From NCBI GenBank assembly GCA_018710845.1, contig DVJB01000041.1:34194-98193 (forward strand): a stretch of DNA of 64,000 nt, in the 5' to 3' direction. Positions 40,965-50,633 of this stretch are shown here, piece after piece. The translations under genes and the position numbers were made by a program. Origin of the DNA: Candidatus Onthomonas avicola (GTDB lineage: Bacteria > Bacillota > Clostridia > Oscillospirales > Oscillospiraceae). Each line of letters starts with the position of its first letter. Position 1 is the first letter of the stretch. The notes beneath the pieces are model-generated. The model made no database searches. It was not told where the DNA came from and was given only the letters and a program-made list of their open reading frames with translations.

Positions 40965-43900
40965 ATGCAGCGAGAGAGCAGACAATTCATAGACTGGGAG
41001 CAGGCGCTGGAGGCCGTGCTGCGCGCGAGCGGACTGTGTAGCTTTACGCGGATGGAGCTGGCTGTCCCGCTCACCGTCTGCCCGGCGGAGGCCATGCCGT
41101 CCGCTCTGACGCGCGGCCTGCCGGTCGTGAGCGGCGCGGCGGAGCTCTCCGCGCAGCCCTGCGCCGTCGCGGCGTGCAAGGACGGCGGGGCGCTTGAGGC
41201 GCGCCTGATGCGGCTGGACGCCCTCTCCCGTGCCCAGGGCACAGGGCAGGGGCGGCAGACGCTCACGCTCGGCCGCGGCCGCCTGCGCGGCCCGGACGGC
41301 GCACTGACCGGGCCGCTGCTGCTCTACCCCGCGCGGCTGGAGCGCCGTGCGGGCGGCTGGGTGCTGCTGGAGGCCCAGGAACGCGAGCGGTGCAACCTCG
41401 CGGCGCTGTGCCTGCTGCCGCCGGAGTGCTCGGCCCCGTCGGAGGGATGGAGCGGATACTGGAACACCCTCTCCGAGCAGCTCGCCGCCGCGTTGGACGG
41501 GAGCGGCTGGCAGTGGGAGGACGGGCTGTGGCTCGGCCTGCTGCCCCTCTGGGAGATGGAGACGGCGCAGACGCTGGACCGCCCCTCACCTCCCGGCACC
41601 CTGGGGGCGCTGCTGGCCGCGGGAGAGCCGTGGCCGAGCGAGACGGAACCGGAACAGGAGGACGGCGAGGCTTTGCTGACCCCGCTGCCGCTCGACGGGG
41701 TGCAGACCGCCGCGCTCAAGCGATTGAACCAGGGGGGACATACCCTGCTCTCCGGCGGGATCGGGACCGGCAAGCGCCAGATGGCCGCCGCCCTGGCGGT
41801 GAACGCGATGAGCCGGGGCGCGCGCACGCTCATCCTCTCCCAGCGGGAGGCGGACCGGGAGGAGGTCTACGACCGGCTGCGCGAGCTGTCGCTCGAGCCG
41901 TTCTGCCTGCGCATTCCCAGCCAGGGGGATCGCCGCGCCGCTGTCCTGCGGCAGTACAATATCGCCGCGCAACTGCACCCGGAGGGGGACGGGGAGGGCT
42001 TTTTCACCCTCTCGCAGCAGCTTGAGCGGCAGGCGCAGCGGCTGGACCGCTCGGTGGCTGCCCTGCACACCCCGGGCAAGCATGGCCTGAGCCCCTTCCA
42101 GCTCATCTGCCGCTACCTGTGCGAGGAGGAGACGGAGGGATACCTGCCCCTGCCCGAGCCGATGATCAGCCATCTGGACCGGGACGGTCTGCAAAACCGC
42201 CTGGAGAGCGCCGAGGCGCTCGCCCGCGCGGCGGATGCCCTGGGTGAACCGTCAGGGCACCCGCTCGGGCTGATCTGGGGCAGCGAATACGACCCGGAGC
42301 AGGCCACCCGGATTCCCGCGGCGGCCGGGGACCTGCTCGAGCACATCGACGCGCTGGAGGAGGCGGGACGGCAGTGGTGCCGGCTCACCGGCCTGGAGCT
42401 GCCGGAGCGGCAGGAGGACTGGGGCCGCCTGTGTGAGGGGGCCGGCCTGCTGCTGGAGTGGCGGGATTACCCCGCCAGCTGGGCCAGCTCGACGCGCATC
42501 CCGCTGCTGACAGACGCGGTGGTGGAGCTGGAAAAGCGCTTTGAGCGCGCCGGACGCCTGCGCGCGGCGATTGAAGCGCGCTGGGAGCCGGCGGTCTTCC
42601 GCTTAGACGCGGTGGCGCTGGAGCGCCAGTGGCATTTTCTGCAGGAGGGCTGGACCCTGCCCTCCGACCCGGAGCGGGAGCGACAGCTGCGATTGCTGCT
42701 CGTTCAGGCGGAGAGCTTGCTGAGCGGGCTGGAGATGGCCGGACGCCGCTGGGCCAAGGCGGTGGAGATCCCGCTGCCCACCACGCGCGACAGCTGGGAG
42801 CGCAGCTATGAGGTGGCGCTGGAGCTGGCCCGCTGGAAGGAGATCCCCGGGGAATGGGGCAGCTGCTCGAGCCTGCAGGCGCTGCTCTGGGACGTGGGCG
42901 AGCTGATCGACCACGGCAAGCGCGCCAAAGAGTGCAAGGAAGTGCTGCTGCGCGACTGGACGGAGGAATTTTTGCACCAGGACGGCGCGCAGCTGATGGA
43001 GCGCTGGCAGCGGGAGGGCGGCAGCTGGGGCATCGGCTGGCTCAAGCGTCAGACGACGGTGCGCGCCGAGGTGGAGCCCTACTGCCGCTGCCGCCTGACG
43101 GCGGACGTGCTGGAAAACGGCCTGCGCTGGCTGGCGGACTATCAGGAGGAGCTGCGCCAGTGCGACGAGATCTATCACCGCTGGGAGCGGGAGCTCTCCT
43201 CGGTCTATCACCGGGAAGACACCGTCTGGCTCTGGCTGGACTCGGCGCGGCAGGTCGCCTCGGAGAGCCATGACTGGCTGGCCGAGCTGACCGGAAGCGA
43301 GGATTTTCTGCGCCGCTACGGCAGCTCGGAGGAGGCGGTGTCCGCCGCCGTGCAGCTCAAGGAGAGCTGGGAGGGCGCGCGCGACGTGCTGGGACGGCTG
43401 GACGTGATGATCGGCCGGACCGGACAGCCGGACAGCCGGGACTGGCTGGCCGAGCGGCGCGGCGACTGCCGCCGGCTGCAAAACCTGCTCAAGATCCGCA
43501 AGCGGCTGCAGGAGTGCTCCCGCGCGGGAGAGGTCTCCCTCGGCGAGATCGGGCAGCAGCTGTCCCTTTTTGCCCAGTATCAGCAGGAGCGCCGGGCGAT
43601 CGGCGAGCTCTATGACCGCTGGCGCGAGGAGCTTGAGGGCCTCTTCCGGGAGGAGGAGACCGACTGGGAGGCGCTGCACACCATGAGCATCCGCGCGGGC
43701 AACGCGGACGAGGCGCTGGCCGAGCTGACCGGCGACCTGGGCCTGCGCGCCCGGCTGGCGGGGGACGCGAAGGCGCAGGACTGCGCCCGGGCGCTCTCGG
43801 AGTCCTATCAGGCGGTACGGGAGCAGTCCGGCCAGTTTGCCCGCCTGGTCAGCGCGCATCTGACGGGAGCGGACGGGGCGTGGCTGCCCCAGCTCCGGGA

Positions 43901-46175
43901 GAGCTGCCGGACAATCGTCTCCCATGTGGACGAGCTGGAGGCCTGGATGAACTGGCGCGGCCAGTGCCGGAGGGCGGAGAGCCTGGGGCTCAAGCCGTTT
44001 GTCTCCTGGTTTGCCACGCCGGGAGAGCACCGTGGGGCGGCGGCGCTCTTTCGCAAGAGCCTGTACCGCGCCCTGCTGCAGCTGGAGCTGGACTGGGTGC
44101 CGGAGCTGCGGCAGTTTTCCGCCCGGCAGCTGCGTGAGACGCTGCGGCAGTACGCCGGACTGCAGGAGCGCTTTGACCGGGCAACCTGCGCGGAGCTGCG
44201 CGCCCGGGCGATCGCGCGCCTGCCCGATTTTCCGCGGGAGGAGGCGCTCCAGGAGGAGCGCGGCCTGCTGCACTGGGTCAACCAGACTCCGGACTGCGAT
44301 ATCCCGCTCGACGAACTGATCGGCGGCCTACCGCAGGTGACGGCGCGGACCTTTGCCTGCGTGCTGGCCTCCCCGGCGGATGCGGTCCGGCTGTATACTG
44401 CCATGCCGCCGGAGGAGGGGGACGCGGACACAGTTTCCCCCGAACCGCCATTTGACTATGTCGTGCTCCTGGATGCGGAGAGCCTGCCCGCACCGGTGGG
44501 CCGTCTGGCCCTCGGGCTGGGGCGCACGGCTCTCCTCTGTGCCGGGGAGGGTGCGCTGCCGGACCGTGCGCTCCCAGCCGGTGAGAGTGTCTGGGACGCC
44601 TGCCGGGCGCTGGGCATGCCCTGCCTGACGCTGCGGCAGTGCTATCTGGCCCGTCCGGAGGGACTTTTGGAGCTGCAGAGGACCTTATACGGGGAGCCGA
44701 GTCTCCCGACGCCCGCCCCGCGGACGGCCTGCATCGCCTGTAAGACGGTGGTGGGCCGGCTGGAGGACGGCGTGAATTCGGCAGAGGCGGCGGTGGCGGC
44801 GGAGTATGCCGCCGAACGCGTCCGCGCCGGCGCCCGCTCCCTGGCGGTGGCGGCGCTGACCGCCCCGCAGGCCGGGCAGATCGCGGCCCTGCTGCGCCGC
44901 CTGGGCGAGGAGGACAAAGACCTCGCCCCGCGCCTGAGCGAGATTCCCGTCCTGCCGGTCCAGAATTTGGCCGGGGGTGGCTGGGAGGAGGTCGTGCTGT
45001 CCGTGACACTGGCCGCCGACCCATCCGGAAGCCTGGTCCCGGCCCGGGCGGTGCTGGATAGCTGGGAGAGCGCCGCGCCGCTGGCGCGCGCGGTGACCGC
45101 CGCGCGCCGCCGTCTGACCGTCTTTACCTCCCTCGACCGGGAGGAGGGCGCGCACTGGGACGGCCCTGCCGGCGTGCTCTTCCGCTTCCTGCGTGAGGCC
45201 GCGCAGGAGAGAGCGGAGGAGACTGAGACGGCGCTCTCTCCCCGAAACGAGGTGGAGCGCGGCCTCTGCCGTGCCCTGGAGGCGGCGGGCTATCACGCCG
45301 TGCCCGGTCCGGAGCCGGTCTCCGTCCAGGTGCGCCGGCCGGAGGACTCGGAGCCGTGGACGCTCGGCATCCTGCTCGACGGGGAGGCGTACGCCGCCGT
45401 GGCTGACACACGCACGCGGGAGCTGACGCAGACCATCCTCCTCCAGCGGCAGGGCTGGAACCTCTGCCGCGTGTGGACGATGGACTGGCTGCAAAACCGG
45501 GAGAAGGTGACGGAGCAGCTCGTGCGTCTGCTCGAGCTGCTCGCCCAGCGCGCCGCGGAGCCAGAACCGGAGCCGGGGCAGAAAACGCCTCCTGAGGCGG
45601 AGGAGCCGCCGCTCTACACCCCGGCCCACCTCAAGCTGATCCCCATCCGCCCGGGAGAGGTGGCCTCGCCCGCTTTTCGGGACCGCATTTACCGTGTGGC
45701 CGAGCAGGTGCTCGAGCAGGAGTCCCCCGTCTCGCAGGAGCAGCTGACCGACCGGCTGCTGATCGCCTTCACCCTGGACCACCGGGACGCGGAGCTGCGC
45801 CGGCACTGCGCCGCCCTCTGGCGGAAACTGGGCCTGCGCATGACGCGGGAGGAGGAGCAGAACTTTTTCTGGCGCACCGATCAGGACCCGGAGCGCTACC
45901 GCCTCTGGCGGCGCTCGGGGACGGGGGAGCACCGCCGCCGCCCGGAGGACGTCTCCTGTCAGGAGGCGGCCAACGCCGTCTGCGACGTGCTGCGCCGGGA
46001 GATCACGCTGACCGCCCGGGAGCTGATTGCCCGGACGGTGGTCTGCCTGGGCTACGCGCCCGGACAGGAGGCGGCGGTATCCTGCGCGGCGCGCGGACTG
46101 GAGTGCGCGCTCTATATGGGCCGCGTGCTGGAGACGCCGATCGGCAGCATTGCGCTCAACCCGCAGGTGCCCTGA
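40965..46175 (+). CDS. Giant degenerate DUF4011/DUF3320-like helicase-nuclease
   Basis: 1736 residues. Order: N-terminal domain (1 to about 240); a Walker A-like SGGIGTGKRQ (about 262-272) where Arg replaces the Ser/Thr that binds Mg; about 800 residues of Trp/Glu-rich helical sequence; a motif II-like FDYVVLLDAES (about 1162) where DE is DA; a motif VI-like AVTAARRRLTVFTSL (about 1377); a Vsr/MTES_1575-like nuclease region (about 1425-1520) whose usual acidic residues look lost (GILLDGEAY); and a DUF3320-like C-terminus (about 1560-1736). Related proteins are superfamily I DNA helicases, some linked to phage defence. Enzyme activity is doubtful, yet the frame is fully open, so the protein is probably maintained. 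Confidence 0.7.
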   Translation: MQRESRQFIDWEQALEAVLRASGLCSFTRMELAVPLTVCPAEAMPSALTRGLPVVSGAAELSAQPCAVAACKDGGALEARLMRLDALSRAQGTGQGRQTLTLGRGRLRGPDGALTGPLLLYPARLERRAGGWVLLEAQERERCNLAALCLLPPECSAPSEGWSGYWNTLSEQLAAALDGSGWQWEDGLWLGLLPLWEMETAQTLDRPSPPGTLGALLAAGEPWPSETEPEQEDGEALLTPLPLDGVQTAALKRLNQGGHTLLSGGIGTGKRQMAAALAVNAMSRGARTLILSQREADREEVYDRLRELSLEPFCLRIPSQGDRRAAVLRQYNIAAQLHPEGDGEGFFTLSQQLERQAQRLDRSVAALHTPGKHGLSPFQLICRYLCEEETEGYLPLPEPMISHLDRDGLQNRLESAEALARAADALGEPSGHPLGLIWGSEYDPEQATRIPAAAGDLLEHIDALEEAGRQWCRLTGLELPERQEDWGRLCEGAGLLLEWRDYPASWASSTRIPLLTDAVVELEKRFERAGRLRAAIEARWEPAVFRLDAVALERQWHFLQEGWTLPSDPERERQLRLLLVQAESLLSGLEMAGRRWAKAVEIPLPTTRDSWERSYEVALELARWKEIPGEWGSCSSLQALLWDVGELIDHGKRAKECKEVLLRDWTEEFLHQDGAQLMERWQREGGSWGIGWLKRQTTVRAEVEPYCRCRLTADVLENGLRWLADYQEELRQCDEIYHRWERELSSVYHREDTVWLWLDSARQVASESHDWLAELTGSEDFLRRYGSSEEAVSAAVQLKESWEGARDVLGRLDVMIGRTGQPDSRDWLAERRGDCRRLQNLLKIRKRLQECSRAGEVSLGEIGQQLSLFAQYQQERRAIGELYDRWREELEGLFREEETDWEALHTMSIRAGNADEALAELTGDLGLRARLAGDAKAQDCARALSESYQAVREQSGQFARLVSAHLTGADGAWLPQLRESCRTIVSHVDELEAWMNWRGQCRRAESLGLKPFVSWFATPGEHRGAAALFRKSLYRALLQLELDWVPELRQFSARQLRETLRQYAGLQERFDRATCAELRARAIARLPDFPREEALQEERGLLHWVNQTPDCDIPLDELIGGLPQVTARTFACVLASPADAVRLYTAMPPEEGDADTVSPEPPFDYVVLLDAESLPAPVGRLALGLGRTALLCAGEGALPDRALPAGESVWDACRALGMPCLTLRQCYLARPEGLLELQRTLYGEPSLPTPAPRTACIACKTVVGRLEDGVNSAEAAVAAEYAAERVRAGARSLAVAALTAPQAGQIAALLRRLGEEDKDLAPRLSEIPVLPVQNLAGGGWEEVVLSVTLAADPSGSLVPARAVLDSWESAAPLARAVTAARRRLTVFTSLDREEGAHWDGPAGVLFRFLREAAQERAEETETALSPRNEVERGLCRALEAAGYHAVPGPEPVSVQVRRPEDSEPWTLGILLDGEAYAAVADTRTRELTQTILLQRQGWNLCRVWTMDWLQNREKVTEQLVRLLELLAQRAAEPEPEPGQKTPPEAEEPPLYTPAHLKLIPIRPGEVASPAFRDRIYRVAEQVLEQESPVSQEQLTDRLLIAFTLDHRDAELRRHCAALWRKLGLRMTREEEQNFFWRTDQDPERYRLWRRSGTGEHRRRPEDVSCQEAANAVCDVLRREITLTARELIARTVVCLGYAPGQEAAVSCAARGLECALYMGRVLETPIGSIALNPQVP

Positions 46176-46206
46176 CGCCGCGCGCGTCCGAGATAAAAGA
46201 AGAGAG

Positions 46207-46602
46207 ATGATGGATGTGACAGAGGTAGTGGCGGCCCTGATCGGCCGCGACGGCCAGTTTTTGATCTGCCAGCGCCCGGCGCACAAGGCCCGCGCGCTGC
46301 TGTGGGAGTTTGTAGGCGGAAAGGTGGAGCCGGGGGAGACCAAAGAGCAGGCGCTCGTGCGCGAGTGCCGGGAGGAGCTGGGCGTCACCGTGCGCGTGGG
46401 CGAGGTCTTCCTGGAGGTCACACACGCCTACCCAGATCTCACCGTACATCTGACCCTCTTCCGCGCGGCCATCACGGAGGGGACGCCCCTGCGCCTGGAG
46501 CACAATGACCTGCGCTGGATTACGGCGGCGGAGATCCCCCGGTACGACTTTTGCCCCGCCGACGAGGTGATTTTACAAAAGCTGATGGAGGAGTGGGCGT
46601 GA
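46207..46602 (+). CDS. mutT: Nudix hydrolase, MutT (8-oxo-dGTPase)-like
   Basis: 131 residues. The Nudix box GGKVEPGETKEQALVRECREELG is complete. An N-terminal VVAALIGRDGQFLICQRP and a KARALLWEFVGG block match the MutT branch that removes 8-oxo-dGTP. ATG 46207 and ATG 46210 are both possible, after GAAGAGAG; the track start at 46027 overlaps the helicase gene. The stop overlaps the next start (GTGA). Confidence 0.9.
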   Translation: MMDVTEVVAALIGRDGQFLICQRPAHKARALLWEFVGGKVEPGETKEQALVRECREELGVTVRVGEVFLEVTHAYPDLTVHLTLFRAAITEGTPLRLEHNDLRWITAAEIPRYDFCPADEVILQKLMEEWA

Positions 46603-47192
46603 ACGACCGGTACATCGCCTTTGACGTGGAGACGCCCAACTGCGCCAACGACCGGATGAGCGCGATCGGCATCACCGTGCTCGACGGCGGGGAGATTGTG
46701 GAGGAGTACGCCACCCTGGTCAACCCGGAGACGAGGTTTGACCGGTTCAATATCGCGCTGACCGGCATCACGCCGGCGCAGGCCGCCGAAGCGCCCGCCT
46801 TTCCGGAGCTGTGGGCACAGATCGCCCCGCTGATGGCCAGCGGCACGCTGGCGGCGCACAACGCGCCTTTTGATCTCGCGGTGCTCGGCAAGTGCCTGCG
46901 CGATTACGGCATCCGCTGGCGGGCCTCCGTGCCCTATCTCTGTACCTGCCAGATGAGCCGCCGCCTGCTGCCCGAGCTGCCAAACCACCGGCTCAATACC
47001 CTGTGCGACAGATTTCATCTGGAGCTGGACCACCACCGCGCCGGCAGCGACAGCCATGCCTGCGGGGAGATCCTGCGCCGCTGCCTGGCGTGGACGGGCG
47101 ACCCAGCCCCCTTCCTGCGCACCTATGACCTGCTGGCGCTGCGCACGCTGCCGCGCCGCCGGACCGGAAGGGGAGGGAGACGCTATGGCTGA
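46599..47192 (+). CDS. DnaQ-like 3'-5' exonuclease
   Basis: 197 residues from GTG 46599, overlapping the mutT stop. DEDDh exonuclease motifs: FDVETPN (Exo I, DxE), AAHNAPFDLAVL (Exo II) and HHRAGSDSHAC (Exo III, HxxxxD). The fold is that of the DNA polymerase III epsilon family, here free-standing. It may have a nucleotide-surveillance or repair role alongside the Nudix protein. It has a basic C-terminal tail (PRRRTGRGGRR) and overlaps the following gene by 8 bases. Confidence 0.88.
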   Translation: MNDRYIAFDVETPNCANDRMSAIGITVLDGGEIVEEYATLVNPETRFDRFNIALTGITPAQAAEAPAFPELWAQIAPLMASGTLAAHNAPFDLAVLGKCLRDYGIRWRASVPYLCTCQMSRRLLPELPNHRLNTLCDRFHLELDHHRAGSDSHACGEILRRCLAWTGDPAPFLRTYDLLALRTLPRRRTGRGGRRYG

Positions 47193-47868
47193 CCGGGACG
47201 GCGCAATCCCGGTCCTCTATCAGGACCGGCGGATTCTGGTCTGTCTGAAGCCGCCGGGCGTCTGCTCGGCCGACCAGCCGGGCGGCCTGCCCGACCGGCT
47301 GCGCGCCCAGCTGGGCGAAGAGGCAGCCTGCCTGCGCACGGTCCACCGGCTCGATCAGCCGGTCGGCGGCGTGATGGTGCTCGCCCGCTCGCGCGAGGCG
47401 GCCCGCCGCCTGTCCAGCCAGGTGGCCGGGCGGAGACTGGAAAAGGAGTACCTCGCGGTGCTCACCGGTGTTCCCGAGGAGCGGGAGGGCGTCCTGTGCG
47501 ACTGGCTGGGCTATGACCGGCGTCTGCGCCGCGCCTACCGGGCCGACGGGCCGGGACGGGAGGCGCGATGGGCGGAGCTGGCCTATCAGGTCCTCCAGGT
47601 GCGGGATGGGTTTGCGCTCGTGCGCGTACAGCTCCGGACCGGACGGACCCATCAGATTCGCGCCCAGTTTGCCGCCCGCGGCCTCCCGCTGGCGGGTGAC
47701 CAGAAATACGGCGCGCCGGAAACGGAGGGGACCGGCATCGGCCTGTGGTCCCGCCTTCTGGCCTTTGACCACCCGCAGACCGGCGAGCGGGTCTGCTTTA
47801 CGGCCATGCCGCCGCAGACGGAGCCGTGGAGCCGGTTTGACCTCGCACCGCTGCCCGGGACGCCGTGA
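47185..47868 (+). CDS. RluA-family pseudouridine synthase
   Basis: 227 residues from ATG 47185 (GGGAGGGAG ribosome site). The catalytic-Asp motif TVHRLDQPVGGVMV, LEKEYLAVLTG, and the RTGRTHQIRAQF block near residue 155 are those of RluA/RluD-like enzymes that isomerise uridine in rRNA or tRNA. There is no S4 domain, and the length is at the short end of the family, so the target RNA is unclear. A strong terminator follows. Confidence 0.9.
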   Translation: MADRDGAIPVLYQDRRILVCLKPPGVCSADQPGGLPDRLRAQLGEEAACLRTVHRLDQPVGGVMVLARSREAARRLSSQVAGRRLEKEYLAVLTGVPEEREGVLCDWLGYDRRLRRAYRADGPGREARWAELAYQVLQVRDGFALVRVQLRTGRTHQIRAQFAARGLPLAGDQKYGAPETEGTGIGLWSRLLAFDHPQTGERVCFTAMPPQTEPWSRFDLAPLPGTP

Positions 47869-47882
47869 AGAAAAGGGGATAG

Positions 47883-47929
47883 AATGGGGGATGGAGTGCT
47901 GTGAGATCAGCGCCCCATCCCCCATTTTG
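47883..47929 (+). terminator. Terminator after the RluA-like gene
   Basis: Stem AATGGGGGATGG / CCATCCCCCATT with further inner pairing GCTG / CAGC, followed by TTG. It separates the mutT operon from the MATE gene. Confidence 0.75.
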
Positions 47930-48050
47930 CAGCTGCCGTGCCAGAGAGAGCGGATAGACGCCCGTGTGCTTGCCAAACGCCGGAGAGGAGAGTATCATAA
48001 AAGGCAAATCTGCCCCTATGCGGGGCGGTGGAGGAGAGGAGAGAGCGATC

Positions 48051-49439
48051 TTGGAGCGAGCGGGCGGAGATTTCACCCGGGGCAGCGTGGCCCGCAATAT
48101 CCTCGCGCAGGCGATCCCCCTGACGGTGGCGCAGCTGGTGCAGTGCCTGTACAACGTGGTGGACCGCATCTATATCGGCCATCTGCCCGGCGTGGGGACG
48201 GATGCCCTGACCGGCATCGGTCTGGTCTTCCCGGTGGTCACCTTTATCGGGGCCTTCACCATGTGGTACAGCAGCGGCGGCGCGCCGCTGTGTGCCATCG
48301 CCCGCGGCGCGGGCAAGACGGAGCGGGCGGAGCGGCTGCAGGGCAATACCCTGACACTCCAGCTGGTGACCTCGGTAGGGCTCATGGCGGTCTGCTATCT
48401 CTTTCAGCGGCCGGTGCTCTACGCCTTCGGCGCGAGCGACGCCACCTATTTTTATGCCGACCAGTACCTGACCATCTACCTGCTCGGCACGCCCTTTGCC
48501 ATGGTGAGCACCGGAATGAACCAGTTTATCAATGCCCAGGGCGAGCCCAGAATCGGGATGCTCACCACCGTGCTGGGCGCGGCGCTCAATATCATGCTTG
48601 ACCCCATCTTTATCTTTGCCTTTGATATGGGCGTGCCCGGCGCGGCCCTGGCGACCATCCTCTCTCAGCTCGTCTCGGCGGTCTGGGTGCTCCACTTTCT
48701 GCTCAGCCGGCGCAGTATTCTCCGCCTCTCGTGGGAGACGATGCGTCCGGACTGGCCCTTGATCAGAGAGATTCTCGCCCTCGGCGTCACCGGCTTTATC
48801 ATGCAGGCGACCAATTGCCTCTCCCAGGTGGTCTGCAACGTCGGCATGAAGCTCTACGCCGGCGCGCAGCGGGACCTCTACATCGGCATCATGACGGTGG
48901 TCAACTCCATCCGCGAGATCATTCAGCTCCCCGTCATCGGCATCACCAATGGCGCCCAGCCGGTGCTGGGCTACAACTACGGGGCGGGACAGTACCGTCG
49001 TGTGCGCCAGGGCATCCTCTTTATGTTCTTCTGCGGCCTGGCGTATACGGCGGTGGTCTGGGCCGCTGTCCTGCTCGAGCCGCGCTTTTTCCTCGGCATC
49101 TTCAGCAGCGACAGTGCCCTGGTGGAAAACGGCGTGCGCGGCGTGCGCATCTACTTCCTCGCGTTTTTGACGATGAATCTCCAGTATGCCGGACAGACCT
49201 CGTTTACCTCCCTCGGCAAGGCCAAGCGCGCGGTCTTCTTCTCCCTGTTTCGTAAGGTGGTCATCGTCCTGCCGCTGACGCTGCTGCTGCCGCGGTGGAT
49301 GGGCGTGGACGGGGTCTTTGCCGCCGAGCCCATCTCCAACGTGATCGGCGGGGGCGCCTGCTTCCTTACCATGATGCTCACGCTCTACCGCCCTCTCGGC
49401 CGCGCGGCGGCTGGGCAGGAGCCTCCCATCGGAAGATAA
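48051..49439 (+). CDS. MATE family efflux transporter
   Basis: 462 residues from TTG 48051, chosen because GGAGAGGAGAGAG sits just upstream and the protein then begins LERAGGDFTRGSVARNILAQAIP, the usual MATE start. ATG 48018 and the track start at 47964 lack a ribosome site. Twelve hydrophobic helices form two related halves: AIPLTVAQLVQCLYNVVDRIYIG in the first and GVTGFIMQATNCLSQVVCN in the second. MATE proteins exchange Na+ or H+ for drugs or metabolites. It ends at a strong terminator. Substrate unknown. Confidence 0.9.
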   Translation: MERAGGDFTRGSVARNILAQAIPLTVAQLVQCLYNVVDRIYIGHLPGVGTDALTGIGLVFPVVTFIGAFTMWYSSGGAPLCAIARGAGKTERAERLQGNTLTLQLVTSVGLMAVCYLFQRPVLYAFGASDATYFYADQYLTIYLLGTPFAMVSTGMNQFINAQGEPRIGMLTTVLGAALNIMLDPIFIFAFDMGVPGAALATILSQLVSAVWVLHFLLSRRSILRLSWETMRPDWPLIREILALGVTGFIMQATNCLSQVVCNVGMKLYAGAQRDLYIGIMTVVNSIREIIQLPVIGITNGAQPVLGYNYGAGQYRRVRQGILFMFFCGLAYTAVVWAAVLLEPRFFLGIFSSDSALVENGVRGVRIYFLAFLTMNLQYAGQTSFTSLGKAKRAVFFSLFRKVVIVLPLTLLLPRWMGVDGVFAAEPISNVIGGGACFLTMMLTLYRPLGRAAAGQEPPIGR

Positions 49440-49447
49440 TATATAAC

Positions 49448-49494
49448 GGCCCGCCCGGAGACCTGTGCCTCCGAGCGGGCCGGCTTGTTTTTTT
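49448..49494. terminator. Terminator between MATE and lipase genes
   Basis: Stem GGCCCGC / GCGGGCC with inner CGGAG / TCCG pairing, then GGCTTG and seven T. The genes converge here, so it may work in both directions. Confidence 0.8.
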
Positions 49495-49505
49495 GTGCTC
49501 TGCGG

Positions 49506-50483
49506 TCAGAAACCGTCCAGCAGGAACGCTCCAGCCTGCTCCATCGCCTGTTCCGCCTTTTTGATGGGAAACATCTGGAAGACATGCCAGAGGTTTTCCC
49601 ACTCCTCCAGCCGGCACAGGACGCCCGCGTCCAGCATCCGGCGGCGCAGCCGGGTGGCGTCGGAGCGCAGAATCTCATGGCTGCCCACCTGAATCAGGGT
49701 GGGCGGAAAGCCGGAGAAATCGGCAAACAGGGGAGAGAGATGCGCGTCGCGCAGGTTGCGGCCCGCGGCGTAGGCGTGCCGCACGGCGTGGATATAGTTT
49801 GCGGTGAGCATGGGGTCCAGGTCGCGGCAGAGGGCATAGCTCTCCCCGGTGCAGGTCATATCCGTCCAGGGGGAGAAGAGAGCCAGCCGCCGCGGCAGCC
49901 GCCGCCCGGCCTCTCGCAGGCGCAGCGTGAGCACCAGGGCGAGATTTCCCCCCGCCGAGTCCCCCAGCACCGCCGTGTCGCGCGCCCCGTAGCCGAGGCG
50001 CATCAGATAGTCCCAGGCGTGCAGCGCGTCCTCCACCGCGGCGGGATAGGGGTGTTCCGGCGCGAGACGGTAGGCGAAGCAGAGCACCGCGTGCCCCGTC
50101 ACCTGCGCCGTCTTGGAGGCCAGAATCCGCGAGTACTGCAGCGTTCCCGCCGTATAACCGCCCCCGTGGCAGTAGAGGACCACGCGGTTTGGGTCATGCC
50201 CGCGCTCCGGGCGGACCCAGGCCATCGGCAGCCCCTCGTGCTCAAACGGCTCCCAGCTCAGCCCGAGCGTCGGGGAGACGAGCCGGCCGAGCAGCTCGTG
50301 CCCCCGGCGCTGCCGCTCCAGGTCCTTTGCGTCCATGGAGTCGGGCGAGGCGGCGGAGTGGACCGCCCGCAGGGCGTCCATCATCGCAGATGTCCGCTTT
50401 TCCTCCGACATGGCCTCTGACATCGCGCCCGATACGGCGGAGAGCAGCTTTTTCGGCTTGGAGAGCGTTCTGTTTTCCTTCAT
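49506..50483 (-). CDS. Alpha/beta hydrolase, hormone-sensitive lipase family
   Basis: 325 residues from ATG 50483; the track start at 51065 is unsupported. Family IV esterase motifs: YCHGGGYTAGT (HGGG oxyanion hole), LGDSAGGNLAL (nucleophile Ser in GDSAG) and a late His in EWENLWHVFQMFP; the acid is probably in IQVGSHEILRSD. There is no signal peptide, so it is cytoplasmic. It probably hydrolyses short acyl esters. It is divergent from a condensation-like acyltransferase gene, which suggests a shared lipid or ester pathway. Confidence 0.9.
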   Translation of the reverse strand: MKENRTLSKPKKLLSAVSGAMSEAMSEEKRTSAMMDALRAVHSAASPDSMDAKDLERQRRGHELLGRLVSPTLGLSWEPFEHEGLPMAWVRPERGHDPNRVVLYCHGGGYTAGTLQYSRILASKTAQVTGHAVLCFAYRLAPEHPYPAAVEDALHAWDYLMRLGYGARDTAVLGDSAGGNLALVLTLRLREAGRRLPRRLALFSPWTDMTCTGESYALCRDLDPMLTANYIHAVRHAYAAGRNLRDAHLSPLFADFSGFPPTLIQVGSHEILRSDATRLRRRMLDAGVLCRLEEWENLWHVFQMFPIKKAEQAMEQAGAFLLDGF

Positions 50484-50564
50484 GGGGAACCTGCCTTTCC
50501 GGCCGGCCGGGCAGGAGCCGCGGCGGCCGCCTTTCCAATTTTTGTAACTTTTTTTCCGGTTTGC

Positions 50565-50593
50565 TTGCAGTGGGCCGCCGCTGGTGGTAAAGT
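50565..50593 (+). promoter_or_regulatory. Promoter of the condensation-like acyltransferase operon
   Basis: TTGCAG (50565-50570), 17 bases, TAAAGT (50588-50593), about 40 bases before ATG 50634. Confidence 0.55.
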
Positions 50594-50633
50594 AAAGAGA
50601 ACAGGACGACTGGGACAGGCGGGAGGTGCGCAG

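Noticed and set aside
42603-44273. Minus-strand ORF of 556 codons inside the giant helicase gene
   Set aside because: Leu/Gln/Arg-rich antisense shadow without motifs.
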